Shown here: piece after piece, positions 19,222-29,378 of the stretch
Numbering within the stretch: position 1 is the first letter of the stretch
How the letters are laid out: each line of letters starts with the position of its first letter
Assembly (NCBI GenBank): GCA_001600355.1
Contig: BCJU01000001.1
Location: 1,385,178 to 1,449,177, forward strand
Length of the DNA: 64,000 nucleotides
From: Meira nashicola
Taxonomy: Eukaryota; Basidiomycota; Exobasidiomycetes; Exobasidiales; Brachybasidiaceae
Direction: 5' to 3'
Made by a program: the position numbers and the translations under genes
The notes under the pieces: generated by a model
What the model was told of the DNA's origin: nothing
Seen by the model: only the letters and a program-made list of their open reading frames with translations
The model's database searches: none

Positions 19222-19969
19222 TCTCCATTCTTCATCATCATATTTGAAGTAGTTGGTTGTCGTTCAGAAAGACAACAAAAACCTTAATGCATGCGTAGTG
19301 GTTGCACGGCATCTAATCGTAAAGCACACTAAAGATTAAACTATTTTACACATTTGTGACGCGTTTTAGTAGATTGTTTTTGTGCAAACATGAAATGAAA
19401 AAGTTGAAACAAGTGAAAAAGCCACCTGGAAAGATGACCCACCAACTTAATTTGTTCTTTAAATGAAAAGCTCTCTGGATACGACTTGCCAAATATTTAC
19501 GCTTGTCAGCGTGATATTTGTAGCATATGAAACTGTCAATCAGAATCACTGCTGATCGGGTACTTTTATTCTACCAAAAAAGGTGCACTAAAACGCCTTC
19601 TCATTTAACCTGGCGCCGCGCAAAGCCACAATACTGTGGAGAAAGCATCTATGTTCATACCCGGTATATTAAAAAGTGAAAGCACATAAGCACACGAAGT
19701 ACCCGGAAAATAATCTTAAGAAATTAAAAAAAAAGCACCGATAATGCAGCTAAAGCAAAGAACAATAAAGTGTATGCACAGTACATCGTGTGGGATTAAG
19801 TAGATGATTGACAGAATACTGACAGAATACTTTGATCATTCACTACCGGCACCGTCTTTGTCATTCATCAACCGAAACGTAACAGTCTTGTGATAGGTCA
19901 TGATATCTCTCTAGTCAAATATAAGAAAAGAGTACACAGGCCAACTACATCACTAAAATCGTGGCAACA
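19222..19969. promoter_or_regulatory. Divergent intergenic region, regulator 2 / N-terminal glutamine amidase
   Basis: About 750 bp without coding potential; none of the cluster elements is visible here, consistent with the cluster ending near 16.7-19.2 kb. A tandem GACAGAATACT occurs twice at about 19810-19832. Confidence 0.4.
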
Positions 19970-22054
19970 ATGCCATCTCGGAGTAGCGTGTCTGCAGAAG
20001 AGGTTGTTGATGACGATGATTCACAAAGCATTTTTACAGATACTGCCACTCTTGTCGGTACGTCGGAACATGACGAAAGGCCGCAAAATGTTGCTTCGAG
20101 CTCAAGGCAGATTGATCCTTCTGATAATGAAAGTATAACTGGTCGATCTTCAACGTCCACTTTGCGACCTTTGCCAAGACAACATTCCGCACCACCTCCA
20201 ACTGATTATAATTCAAACAGAAGATGGCAAGATGATACAACTTCTATCAATACAATTACAGATGATCGTGGCTTAGTAGTGCCATGGTGGACAGCAGTAT
20301 TACCTGATCCTACTAGCTTAATGCGTTCTCGAAGTCAAAGAAGGACAAATGGTCAACAATCACGCCCAAACAGAACAGGCGCAAATACTTCTGGCGCAGC
20401 TAATTCACCGCCAAATGCGTCACTGCCACGATTCAGAAGGACGTCACTATTAGGAAATAGCGGCATCAGTGCAAGCAGCAGTAGCAGCAGTTCAAGTACT
20501 CAATCAAGATCAGCTTTTGATGGTTTTAATTCTTCCTCTCTATCCTCTTCAAACGATTCATCTTTCATAAGATCGCGCATTATACCTAGATCTGCTTCTA
20601 CACCAACTTCAATCGCTTTTCCCGATCGTCAACATCAAATTCTTCAAAGGGCTACAAGTATGTTTATCAATTCAGAAAGCGCTTCTGAAGCAGTTGAAGA
20701 TGATTGTATTCCGGATCATGTGCCCATTCCACCATCACTTCCACAACCTTACGATTTTTACACTAAATGCTATTGTGAAGAGAATGCATATATTTTAGCA
20801 GCGCATTTAGATAGGGTATGTAAAGAACGAAACACGGAGGAGAATAGCGCAACAGAACCATGGCTGTGGAAGGTGGACATAGTTTTCGTTAGCAATGAGA
20901 ATAAGACTGTAGCCCTTTGGCAACAACGAGCAAGTCAAATGCCTGAAACGGATAATATTGTGATTTGGGACTATCACGTTTTCGTGGCTGTGAGCTGTTC
21001 TCCAAGAGTTACAAGTCAATCACAAACAAGCCTTCGTCGTAGACCATCAGCGAGAACCACACCGTCTTTGCCTAGACGTCAATCCAGTATTCCGACTGAT
21101 TATTCTATTTTGGAAACCGTTTATGTGCCTCAATCCAATACAAGCTCGATCAATTTTGAGTCTGAGGTAAGTACGTATTCATGGGTGTATGATCTTGATT
21201 CATGCTTGACGATCCCGACAAGACTTCCGCAATATCTACAAGCTACGTTCAAATCAGACATTCACAGTACCGTTTCTGCCCACTTTCGTCCGCAATTCCG
21301 AATCATTTCTGCTGCAAATTATCTTGCATACTTTGCCAGCGATCGTTCACATATGCTCGTCACACCGTCACAAGAAGAACGTGAAACGTTTGAAGCAATT
21401 AGCGCTTCTACTGGCTGGGTGCTGGAAAGTCAATTGCCTCAACAATATAATTCTCCCTTGCCGAGATGGCCAAATATCAGAGGTGCTCTTGCCGAATCGG
21501 ATAATAACTTGATGGATTCATATGTGAACATGGCTAGTAACGGAACAAGAGATGTTCAATACGGTACTGTGGTAAGCCTGCTAGAGCTAATGAAGGGTAC
21601 AGGTTTGTGCAATGATGAGTATTCGCCAGTTCAAGATGCACCTACATCTAGAAACGGCAGCGAAAGACCACGCAGAGAAGAAGGCGAACATATTCAATCG
21701 ACAGTCAAAAAGATGCTTGATGATCTACAATTTGGATCTCAGAGAAATTTACAGAGTCACAGTCGATCCAACAGTAATTCCAGTAGTAACGATGGCAGCC
21801 AAAATGAAGATTTGCCTGGCTTCGTACTCGGCGTTCGTCGTATTTATGGAAGACGTCCACCACCTCCTGTGCCTGAAGGTGTTGATCGATTTGCTCGTGT
21901 TGATTTTACAGGAAGAGGTAAACGAGTTACCAATCCACTCTTTCCAGCTTATATGCATGCTACTTTGCAAAGCCGTGCCGCATTTCGCCAATCGCAAAAT
22001 CAAAATCAACTATCAGCTTTACCCCCTCCACCGCCTACTTCAACAAGTCAATAA
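19970..22054 (+). CDS. Protein N-terminal glutamine amidohydrolase (Ntaq1/WDYHV family) with long disordered extensions
   Basis: A 694-residue frame starting at MPSRSSVSAEE (a GTG three codons earlier is not used). The enzyme deamidates N-terminal Gln to Glu, feeding the Arg/N-degron pathway. The catalytic core runs from about residue 255 to 510: YCEENAY with the nucleophilic cysteine (about 269), VIWDYHVF with the family-naming histidine (about 336), and WVYDLDSCLTIP with the aspartate (about 410), then FRIISAANYLAYFASDRSHM. Family members are usually near 200 residues. Here a Ser/Arg-rich, low-complexity N-terminal extension of about 250 residues, including a run of nine serines, inserts inside the core (residues about 345-385) and a C-terminal extension of about 180 residues are added. 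The catalytic triad is intact. It is convergent with the Lsb5-like gene. Confidence 0.88.
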   Translation: MPSRSSVSAEEVVDDDDSQSIFTDTATLVGTSEHDERPQNVASSSRQIDPSDNESITGRSSTSTLRPLPRQHSAPPPTDYNSNRRWQDDTTSINTITDDRGLVVPWWTAVLPDPTSLMRSRSQRRTNGQQSRPNRTGANTSGAANSPPNASLPRFRRTSLLGNSGISASSSSSSSSTQSRSAFDGFNSSSLSSSNDSSFIRSRIIPRSASTPTSIAFPDRQHQILQRATSMFINSESASEAVEDDCIPDHVPIPPSLPQPYDFYTKCYCEENAYILAAHLDRVCKERNTEENSATEPWLWKVDIVFVSNENKTVALWQQRASQMPETDNIVIWDYHVFVAVSCSPRVTSQSQTSLRRRPSARTTPSLPRRQSSIPTDYSILETVYVPQSNTSSINFESEVSTYSWVYDLDSCLTIPTRLPQYLQATFKSDIHSTVSAHFRPQFRIISAANYLAYFASDRSHMLVTPSQEERETFEAISASTGWVLESQLPQQYNSPLPRWPNIRGALAESDNNLMDSYVNMASNGTRDVQYGTVVSLLELMKGTGLCNDEYSPVQDAPTSRNGSERPRREEGEHIQSTVKKMLDDLQFGSQRNLQSHSRSNSNSSSNDGSQNEDLPGFVLGVRRIYGRRPPPPVPEGVDRFARVDFTGRGKRVTNPLFPAYMHATLQSRAAFRQSQNQNQLSALPPPPPTSTSQ

Positions 22055-22151
22055 TATGGAGGTGGGATACATGTTATGTGACGTCATTGTATTTCTAAAT
22101 CTGCTCAGTATCATCGTTTTTCCAAGGGATCGAATTGCTTTTAATGCAACT

Positions 22152-23849
22152 TTATACAGCTGCAAAGCCTTGTCGTGGGCCTTGATGACGTTGGAAACCA
22201 ATACTTCCACCAGTATGCTGTGCTTCTTGTGGATCTGCAAATGGATCATCGTCATCTTCTCCTCCTTCCAGATCATAATCGAGTATACTCTCTGGACCAA
22301 TGCTTGGCTGATGATTGGAATATAAATCATCATCATCATAAGCTGCGGCTGAGTTTGGTTTCACGTTAGTAGAGCCCGCTCTTCCTTCCAACCCAGTGCT
22401 TGCAATTGCAGCAACTTCTTCGTCAGATTCGGATTCGTAATCGCTATAATCTGACAGGGTAGAATTTTGTTGATGGGCGCTACTGCCTTGTGCGCTACTA
22501 CCGGCTGCTGTTGAAGTAGGACGCATCACTGCATGTGGTGGTCTACCTTCTCCTTCATCATCATCGAAGTTAAGATCCATAAGATCGTTTATATGACCAG
22601 TACCCTTACTACTGCTCGTACTTGCGCCTCTCGATGGTTGTCTAAAGCTATTGTATCGTTCGATTCGTTGACGTTGTTTATCCTGCAAAGCATCCAATTC
22701 ACCTTCTTCGATATGTGCGGCTGCCAAACGTTGTTGAACAATGGCGATCTCTGCTTCTTCTTGCTCTGCACGTTCTTGTGCTTTTTGAGCTGCACTCTTT
22801 GAGCCTCGAATGTTTGCCAACGGTTCACCATCCTCTTCATCACTGTCTCTGTCAGTAGGCTTTGCCAATTTATCGTATAATTCCAAGGAGAGAAGAATTT
22901 GATCATTTGCCGAGATCAAGCCTCCCAAAAATTCTTCATCTTTGACTAATTGAATATATCTGACAACCTTCTTACGTTCAGCCTTTACACGAGAAAGGAA
23001 AAGTTGTACCCTTTGATTTTCTGAGATGCTCTCTTTTTCGCGATTGACATGTTGCAACGCATTGACCAAAGAAGTAGCAGATTGTTGACTTGTTGCCAAG
23101 GTGGAAAGAATGATTGGCTTCTCTTTTTCGAAATCAAATGTGGTTCTACCTCCACCTTTCTTCTTGCTATCTTTTGCCCGTCTAGCATCTTCCTCCTTTT
23201 GCATTCGTTCAGCTGCTTTTCTGTCCATGCGTACTTGACGATCACGATCTTCCAATTGTTTTCGCTTTCGATACGCTTCTGCTGCTTCACTTTTCATTTG
23301 TGCATCACTCTTACGACCACCGCCACAAGCGGAATATAAACCGGCAGGGATTCGCATTGTTGGTTCTTTGCTGTACAAATGTTTCCAAACCAATAACATC
23401 CGCATCAATTTCTTTCTTACACTTGCATCCACTAAGGGATCTTGTGACATCACTTTGATACGTTCAACTAGCCTTTCATCTGCAAAAGAAGATTGAAACC
23501 TTGGTCCTGCATTTTCACATAATGCTCCAAGCATCGTGATCGCACGTTTTTGTCCATGAATGCTACCATATTTTAGCTTTTTACGAAGTTGACGACTTGC
23601 TTCTGACGGACCTGTGTATTGAATATTAATGGCTTCCACTAATTCTGGAATACCATCTAAATCATCTTCACCATATGAATTAGCCGATAATCGATCGATG
23701 AGCACAGAAACAGATGTGAAAGGTTTACTGCTGTTTAATGCATCATTCACTGACTAAGAAATAGTGGAGGAGCGATAAGTGTCAGAAGGGCTTTTGGCGT
23801 TAGGCTATTGGTCCATTGTATAGCATCATCGCAAACTCACCTTCAACAT
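22152..23849 (-). CDS. Lsb5-like protein, VHS domain with GAT-like region
   Basis: Two exons, 23841-23849 (nine bases: ATG TTG AAG) and 22152-23753, give 536 residues. The body frame has no ATG at its start, only GTG, so the 9-base first exon with a clean GTGAGT donor and TTCTTAG acceptor supplies the initiator. Residues about 5-140 form a VHS-type helical domain (IDRLSANSY, GQKRAITMLGALCENAG, RKKLMRMLLVWK). A charged coiled coil (about 155-200) and a GAT-like three-helix region follow (about 215-310: SLVNALQHVNREKESIS, GGLISANDQILLSLELYDKL). The C-terminal 200 residues are acidic and disordered. This layout matches yeast Lsb5, which links ubiquitin binding, Arf and the actin patch during endocytosis. 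Confidence 0.82.
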
Positions 23850-24335
23850 CTTTGGCAAATGAATGTACAAGAGACAACGATGTGGTGAAAAGCAAGGAAT
23901 ATATTAGAAAGATAGTGACCCTATAGTCTACAAATTAACATGCAAAGGGAATCAAACTGTCACCGGAGTGCAGCAGGATCGGAAATCAGACTCATGTACT
24001 GCTCAACTCCCAAACGCGTTCTGACATCCTTCTTCAGGGCTTCGAGCGATACGCAGATGCACTGACAAAGGTGTGTTCATCGTACAGCAGTGTTGTTCTA
24101 TTGCTTCGCCGCGTGCGCCTGGTGCATTAATTTGATAAGAAGGCTGCCTGCTTTGCTTGCTTGCTCGTGCGTGTGTGTGCGCGTGTGCGTGTGGAAGTTA
24201 ATTGAAAGCGACGTTCCTTAAAATACTCGGTGGAGTAAATCCGAAGAAAGTGCTGAAAAGTGCATACATTACATGGCCCGCTATAAGAATAAATTTTGAT
24301 TATGACCACCATATCAAGCTTACCTCTTTTTCAAG
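23850..24335. other. Divergent intergenic region with short (GT)n-type repeat
   Basis: Separates the Lsb5-like gene from the hydrolase gene. At 24147-24192 there is a run of TGCTTGCTTGC followed by imperfect GTGTGTGTGCGCGTGTGCGTGTGG, a simple sequence repeat. No gene seen. Confidence 0.5.
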
Positions 24336-25574
24336 ATGGCAAAAGTGGCCAAAAATAGCTTTCGATTGACGGTGTTGAACGTATTCGCATGGATTACGTT
24401 CTTTGTGGTTGAAGGATTTCGAACATTTATTGAACCTTTACTATGTCATTTACGTATTCTTACGCCTGGCTTTGGTGATGCAACATATGGAAGGGCTTCA
24501 TTACCACTTTCAGAAGCTGAAAAGACTTTGATTTATGAAAATCCAGAAGTGACTGCAGTAACGAGAAAGATTGCTATGAGAAGTGATGCTATGCGTAAAG
24601 GTGGAAGTTGGGATAGGCCTGGAATCAATTTTGTATCATATTCGACATGGCAAGTAGATACTGCAATGGAGAGTAAAAAGCTTGATGCTGATATCGTTTT
24701 ATTACATGGAATCAACAATTATGCTGGAAGACAAGCGGAAATGGGTCTCTACCTCTGCAAGCAAGGATTTCGTGTGATCGCAATCGATTTACCTTCTTTT
24801 GGACGTTCTACCGGTTTACATTGTTATTTACCCTCTTTGCGTATTTTGGTGGAAGCAGTACATGATGTCTTGATTGATATTATGAAGAACGACACTCCAT
24901 CCATGTCAGGACGAAAGGTTTTCTTGCAAGGTGAATCGATGGGAGGTTTTACTGCTCTTTATTACGCAGCCTTGTATCCTCCTCTGTCTGCCGAATCTCA
25001 ATCAAAAGGACAATATAACAAACTTGCACGAGAGAATAACTCTGCAATTCAAACTATGCGGCCAAATTTGGCCGGCGTTGCATGTGCTGCTCCAATGTTA
25101 CGCATCAGTCCACAATCTCGTCCTTCTCCTGTGATTGAAAAGATTGCTCGTATTTTAGCCTTCTTTGCAGGTCGATTGCCTATGTCACCAGGTGTAAAGG
25201 GAAATGTGAGCGATGATATTCGTGTAGAAACTGAATTCCATGCAGATGCACAAACGTACAAAGGATGGATTCGTATCTCTACTGGTTTGGCTATTTTAGC
25301 TGGTTTATCTGAGATTTGGCAATTAGCACCTCAAATCAATGTTCCTGTTTCTTTGCATCATGGAAAGAATGATCGTGCAACGCATTATGAAGGAACACAA
25401 ATGTTTTATGACAAGATTAGTTCAAAAGAGAAACAAATTCGTCTCTGGGATGGATATGAGCATATTATGATGAAAAAGGTTAAAGGACAAAGTAAAGAAG
25501 ATGATGATAAACGTCAAGTAGTTTTAGACGCAATTGTTGACTTTTACAAAACACAAGCACGTAAAGGTCAATAA
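24336..25574 (+). CDS. Alpha/beta hydrolase, monoglyceride lipase-like
   Basis: A 412-residue intron-free protein. An N-terminal hydrophobic segment (LTVLNVFAWITFFVVEGF, about residues 10-27) suggests a membrane anchor. The fold follows: VLLHGINNYAGRQ (oxyanion region), VIAIDLPSFGRSTG, the nucleophile elbow QGESMGGFTALYYA with the catalytic serine, a lid region, then SLHHGKNDRATHYEG with the aspartate and GYEHIMMKK with the histidine. HG near the start, the D-x-P-S-F-G-x-S-x-G block and GESMGG are typical of the serine aminopeptidase/monoacylglycerol lipase group (Yju3 and plant caffeoylshikimate esterases). Activity on monoacylglycerols is the family default; the substrate is not proven. Confidence 0.85.
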   Translation: MAKVAKNSFRLTVLNVFAWITFFVVEGFRTFIEPLLCHLRILTPGFGDATYGRASLPLSEAEKTLIYENPEVTAVTRKIAMRSDAMRKGGSWDRPGINFVSYSTWQVDTAMESKKLDADIVLLHGINNYAGRQAEMGLYLCKQGFRVIAIDLPSFGRSTGLHCYLPSLRILVEAVHDVLIDIMKNDTPSMSGRKVFLQGESMGGFTALYYAALYPPLSAESQSKGQYNKLARENNSAIQTMRPNLAGVACAAPMLRISPQSRPSPVIEKIARILAFFAGRLPMSPGVKGNVSDDIRVETEFHADAQTYKGWIRISTGLAILAGLSEIWQLAPQINVPVSLHHGKNDRATHYEGTQMFYDKISSKEKQIRLWDGYEHIMMKKVKGQSKEDDDKRQVVLDAIVDFYKTQARKGQ

Positions 25575-26269
25575 TCCAAATAAGCCACTTAATCTTTTTA
25601 TCATAGAACAAGCTACATATGCTTATTTCCTCTTTTTCACTATATTTGTACTACTACCTTCTTGTCCATGTTGTACAATGCACATTCTCACATTCTTACT
25701 TCTTTCGGGCCTTTTATGAGTAAGATGAAGCAACTTTTCCAATATGTCTGTAGAATTATAAAAAAAAGTACGCTAAAAAGTACCAAAATGAAAGCAAGCA
25801 AGCAAGCGTTTGAGTAATGGATGTTGGAAGACATGAATTAGGCAAGAAACCTGTCTAAATTATATTCACCACCCCCGCATTACAAGAAGGCCGGTCAGAC
25901 ATCTTGCCGGGTTTTCATTTATTTTCATGCGTGTGGGCACCGTGTGAACAAAAAGAAGAGTGCCCCACCTTTTTTCTTTTCTTTTTTCTTTTGGCTTAAA
26001 CACCGCGTTAAGATAGGGATTGAGTCCCGCTTCAGTATACATACAAATATAAATGAAACGATTATTGCGGGAAGAGTAGAGGTACGTATAAATGTATATG
26101 CCTAAAAGCGGGGTCCATTGAAATGTCTGTCAAAGTTTATCCTGTCATTACCATCCATCATCATTACGACTGAAAATCGATACCTCACTCCAACAAAAAA
26201 AGACAAAAATTTGATCACCTTTTCCAAACAATATTTTAAAATTCAAATTCATTCCTTTTATCCTCAAAA
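25575..26269. promoter_or_regulatory. Intergenic region and promoter of the GPI-type protein gene
   Basis: About 700 bp. No gene is supported. It contains pyrimidine-rich tracts at about 25970-25994, a TATAAAT at about 26049-26055 and a short CAAAAA-rich leader before the ATG at 26270, as is common for highly expressed secreted proteins. Confidence 0.45.
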
Positions 26270-26871
26270 ATGATTAACCTTTTTCGATCTTTCTTAGTCA
26301 TCGTTCTAATCTGTTCAACTATTCCTTCAAGTTATGGTCAAGTTTCTGTAACGCAAGAAACTGCTGGAATTAGTCCTAATAGTAAGTTTCTTGTAAGGTG
26401 AATGATTGTGTAGTAAGTAGAGAAGATGTTGATATAATCTCTTGTACTTTTTTTTTAGCCCAAAATCCAACATTTTCTGCCGGTTTAAATGGATTAAGTA
26501 CAGGATCAACAATCGTATTTACAGCATTAGCAACAGGACCTTCACCTTCAATTCAACGTGCAACGATAACATTAACAGGATCTCAATTATCCGAATTTCA
26601 AGCTTCAATTGCATCTGCGGCTGCACAAGCATCAGGATCGAATTTTGCCTATATAACTACAACTGGAAATCAAATTCCAGGAATTGCTGCAACTTTATCT
26701 GGTGGTTATGATGATCCAGCCGAACGTCCAAATTCTCAAGTCACAGTTACTGCTGGTTCAAATGGTAAAGGTAATTCAGGTTTGCCTACTTTCGTTCGTA
26801 CTTCTGATGCTTGGTTAAAGGCTTTTTGCGTTACAAGCTTTACTGTTTTACTTGCTACTTTGATGCTTTGA
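26270..26871 (+). CDS. Small secreted, probably GPI-anchored Ser/Thr/Ala-rich surface protein
   Basis: Exons 26270-26381 and 26459-26871 join in phase 1 to 174 residues. The first exon encodes a signal peptide (MINLFRSFLVIVLICSTIPSS, cleavage probably after SYG). The mature part is rich in Ser, Thr, Ala, Gly and Asn with few charges, and contains repeated small-residue stretches. The C-terminus is a hydrophobic tail (AFCVTSFTVLLATLML) after a short spacer with Gly/Asn/Ser, the arrangement of a GPI-attachment signal. I do not recognise the family. Its likely site is the plasma membrane or cell wall. Confidence 0.72.
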
Positions 26872-27073
26872 TGGATTTGATGCATCAATATACCCTTTTT
26901 TTACTCCAACCCTGGACTCTATTTAAACCTTCTTCTCTACCCCACACACACTTCTGTTTTTATATTTATTAAAATCTGATCAATGCATTCTCAAAAGATA
27001 TAAAAAGAAGAGAAAAGCATGAAAGGGTATTATATATTCTAAAAAAGAGACAGTATGATGTTACTTGTATTTT

Positions 27074-27904
27074 TTAAATTTTTGATTTTCCATCCGGACC
27101 TAAGAAACGAGCAAAAGCAGATAGCCAAGCTTGTTTACCTCCATTCTCAATCACATCTCCATGACAAGGAATAATTTTTTCGAAATCCCAAGAAGCAACT
27201 TCTTCTGCATCTTTTGCGAATCTTTTACGTCTTTCTTCTGTTGTAGAAGCACGTGAGCCAGGTGTCTTTTCATTAGGTGCAAAATCGTGCATTGCAGATG
27301 TATTCCATAAAAAGCCTTGATGAGTCTTTGATTCTGGTGAAAATTTCTTTGCTAAAGAACCATAGAAAGGTACCCAGGTGTTGACTTTTCCTCCAGGTAC
27401 GTTCTTGTATTGTTCATTACATGGAAGGTTAAACAATAAATCAACCGCGATTAAAGTTTTACTATCTTTATGACAGAATACCATATCCTTATTATTAAAT
27501 GTTGCAAAATAACGAGATTGAATTTCATCTTCGAATCCATATTTCGTATCAATTGGACTTTTACCATATTCACCCGTCCATTTAACATCTTTATTCTTTT
27601 CCGATAATCCATCAACTCCAATCACTTTTGCATCCGGATAAGCATCTGCATATTGTTTAACAAACATACTATGTTCATAATCACCTGCAACAACGTATTT
27701 AACTGGTCCCATCTCGTTTAATTTTGCTTTTGTTTGTTCATCAAGAGGTGTACTTGCTAATAACCAAACACCACCATTTTCACCTCTTAATCGAATCGCA
27801 GTTGATCGTCCACCGATTGGAAAAATACCAAACCTACTGAATGGACGAGAGAATGTTGCAATATTCTCTGTCACGTTACGAATGACTGTTGATCCGTTTG
27901 ACAT
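27074..27904 (-). CDS. DUF4336-type protein (metallo-beta-lactamase-like fold)
   Basis: A 276-residue intron-free protein. It opens with a TVIRNVTENIATFSRPF strand pair and RFGIFPIGGRSTAIRL, then WLLASTPLDEQTKAKLNEMG and VKYVVAGDYEHSMFVKQY, followed by YPDAKVIGVDGL. Late in the chain come FCHKDSKTLIAVDLLFNLP and IIPCHGDVIENGGKQAW. The order, with a D-x-E-H in place of the classical H-x-H-x-D-H and a late CHGD, matches the widespread DUF4336 family, related in fold to metallo-beta-lactamases. No enzymatic activity is established for it. Probably cytosolic, as no targeting signal is seen. Confidence 0.72.
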   Translation of the reverse strand: MSNGSTVIRNVTENIATFSRPFSRFGIFPIGGRSTAIRLRGENGGVWLLASTPLDEQTKAKLNEMGPVKYVVAGDYEHSMFVKQYADAYPDAKVIGVDGLSEKNKDVKWTGEYGKSPIDTKYGFEDEIQSRYFATFNNKDMVFCHKDSKTLIAVDLLFNLPCNEQYKNVPGGKVNTWVPFYGSLAKKFSPESKTHQGFLWNTSAMHDFAPNEKTPGSRASTTEERRKRFAKDAEEVASWDFEKIIPCHGDVIENGGKQAWLSAFARFLGPDGKSKI

Positions 27905-28323
27905 TTTCGATTATTAAAGTGTTGATGTATATAGGTTGAAGAGAAGAAGAAGTTTGGATTAATTCAGTGTAGGACTTTTTATTCTGTCGTAAGACACTTG
28001 ATTACTTGTATTACGACGAAAGTTTCCGTGCAGGGAAAGGTTTCAACTATACAAGGCGTCGGTAGGTAAGCAAGGAAAAAGCCGCCTTTTTTTCAGTTTT
28101 TATGCACGCAATCCTCCACTTTTGTCCACAAGTCTTGCCGTTTTTTGCGCCTCTGACGCTGGCTCACATAAGCGTGTCATTGTTGCTCAGCAGCATTTCT
28201 CCATGGAGCGAGCATTCATTCAATGGTAAGGACTTACGGTTTGAGAGAACCGAACAAGCGAGACTTACTATTCCATAATGCTGATGATGTGTGCTACATG
28301 ACTCGGTGTTAATATACGTACAA
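27905..28323. other. Intergenic region upstream of the DUF4336 gene
   Basis: About 420 bp between two minus-strand genes. Nothing recognisable beyond ordinary promoter DNA of the DUF4336 gene and the 3' side of the deubiquitinase gene. Confidence 0.4.
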
Positions 28324-29031
28324 TTACGCCATTGAGGCAAGTGCTATCAGATTAAAATTAAGTTCTTCGGGGTTAAGTTGCATATAATTCTCTTGAACCC
28401 ATTTAGTTGCTGTTTTGAGTAAATCTTCTTGTTGTACTACTTCCAACTTACGATCAACAGGCCCTTTCCTTCTTCCGTCTAATTCATACAATTTCTTTGA
28501 TTTCGGATCACGAACATAACAAACAAAGTGTAGATCAACTGGATCATCTGCAGAAGGAGCAGCAGTTTGACCACTTGAAGCTGTAGTTGTATGTGCTTGA
28601 GCTAAACTCTTTGATGTTTGCAAGAATGCGGCTCTGTCGTTAGCATTGAGCGGCAAAGCATCTCGTAAAAGTTGTCCCATCGGCGATTCTGAAGAGAGTG
28701 TCTTACGTGCTGAAGTGTTTGCAATAGCATGTAATAATCCAATCGTACCACAAGCATTACTGATAGTTTGTTTGAAATAGATAAGCTCATCTTCCTTTTC
28801 AGGTCCTACAAAAGGCTCAACTTGCTCATCTTCTTTGACCATAACTTTTTCATTCTCTTTTGTGACTGGGAACAAACATAATACCGCCTCTACTGGCTGT
28901 GGAACCATTGCTAATAATTCATCATCCAATCCATAAATATCAGTGAAAGCATATTTAGATGTATCCAATCCCATAGATTCAGACCATGTTGTAAATAATT
29001 CCGGATTGGATTCTAATGGTACCCAACGCAT
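28324..29031 (-). CDS. Ubiquitin C-terminal hydrolase, UCH-L1/L3 (Yuh1) type
   Basis: A 235-residue cysteine protease that removes small adducts from ubiquitin's C-terminus. Translation most likely begins at MRWVPLESNPELF; the frame is open 17 codons further up. Visible catalytic parts are YFKQTISNACGTIGLLHA, with the oxyanion glutamine and the nucleophilic cysteine, VDLHFVCYV with the histidine, and LYELDGRRKGP with the aspartate. IYGLDDELLAMVPQPVEAVLCLFP is the conserved early segment. Length and motifs match the single-domain UCH-L3/Yuh1 group. It is divergent from the permease gene at 29379, about 350 bp away. Confidence 0.93.
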   Translation of the reverse strand: MRWVPLESNPELFTTWSESMGLDTSKYAFTDIYGLDDELLAMVPQPVEAVLCLFPVTKENEKVMVKEDEQVEPFVGPEKEDELIYFKQTISNACGTIGLLHAIANTSARKTLSSESPMGQLLRDALPLNANDRAAFLQTSKSLAQAHTTTASSGQTAAPSADDPVDLHFVCYVRDPKSKKLYELDGRRKGPVDRKLEVVQQEDLLKTATKWVQENYMQLNPEELNFNLIALASMA

Positions 29032-29378
29032 GATTAATCGTTTGTGCGTCTTCGTAGTTTGAGGCTTTGAAAAGAATTGCACGTTCTAATCTGACTTGGC
29101 ATCTTGGCGTAGGAATTACGTAGACTATTCTGGAACCGTGCGAGTAAAAGGGGACACGGCGGCAAGCGGTAGAATAAAATAAATTCTTCGTGTCTACTCT
29201 GCACGAAACAAATACAAGGAAGATAACAAAACTAAGGAACACCGACAGCTTCTTGAAAAAGAAACACATGCATACAAAACTGTCAAAAAAGATAAATTGA
29301 ATTGTAACTTGCTGCAGCATTAGCGCAAGCCACATTGAAATTTGCCTGTGCCGATTTTTGCGATGTACGTATGCAACC

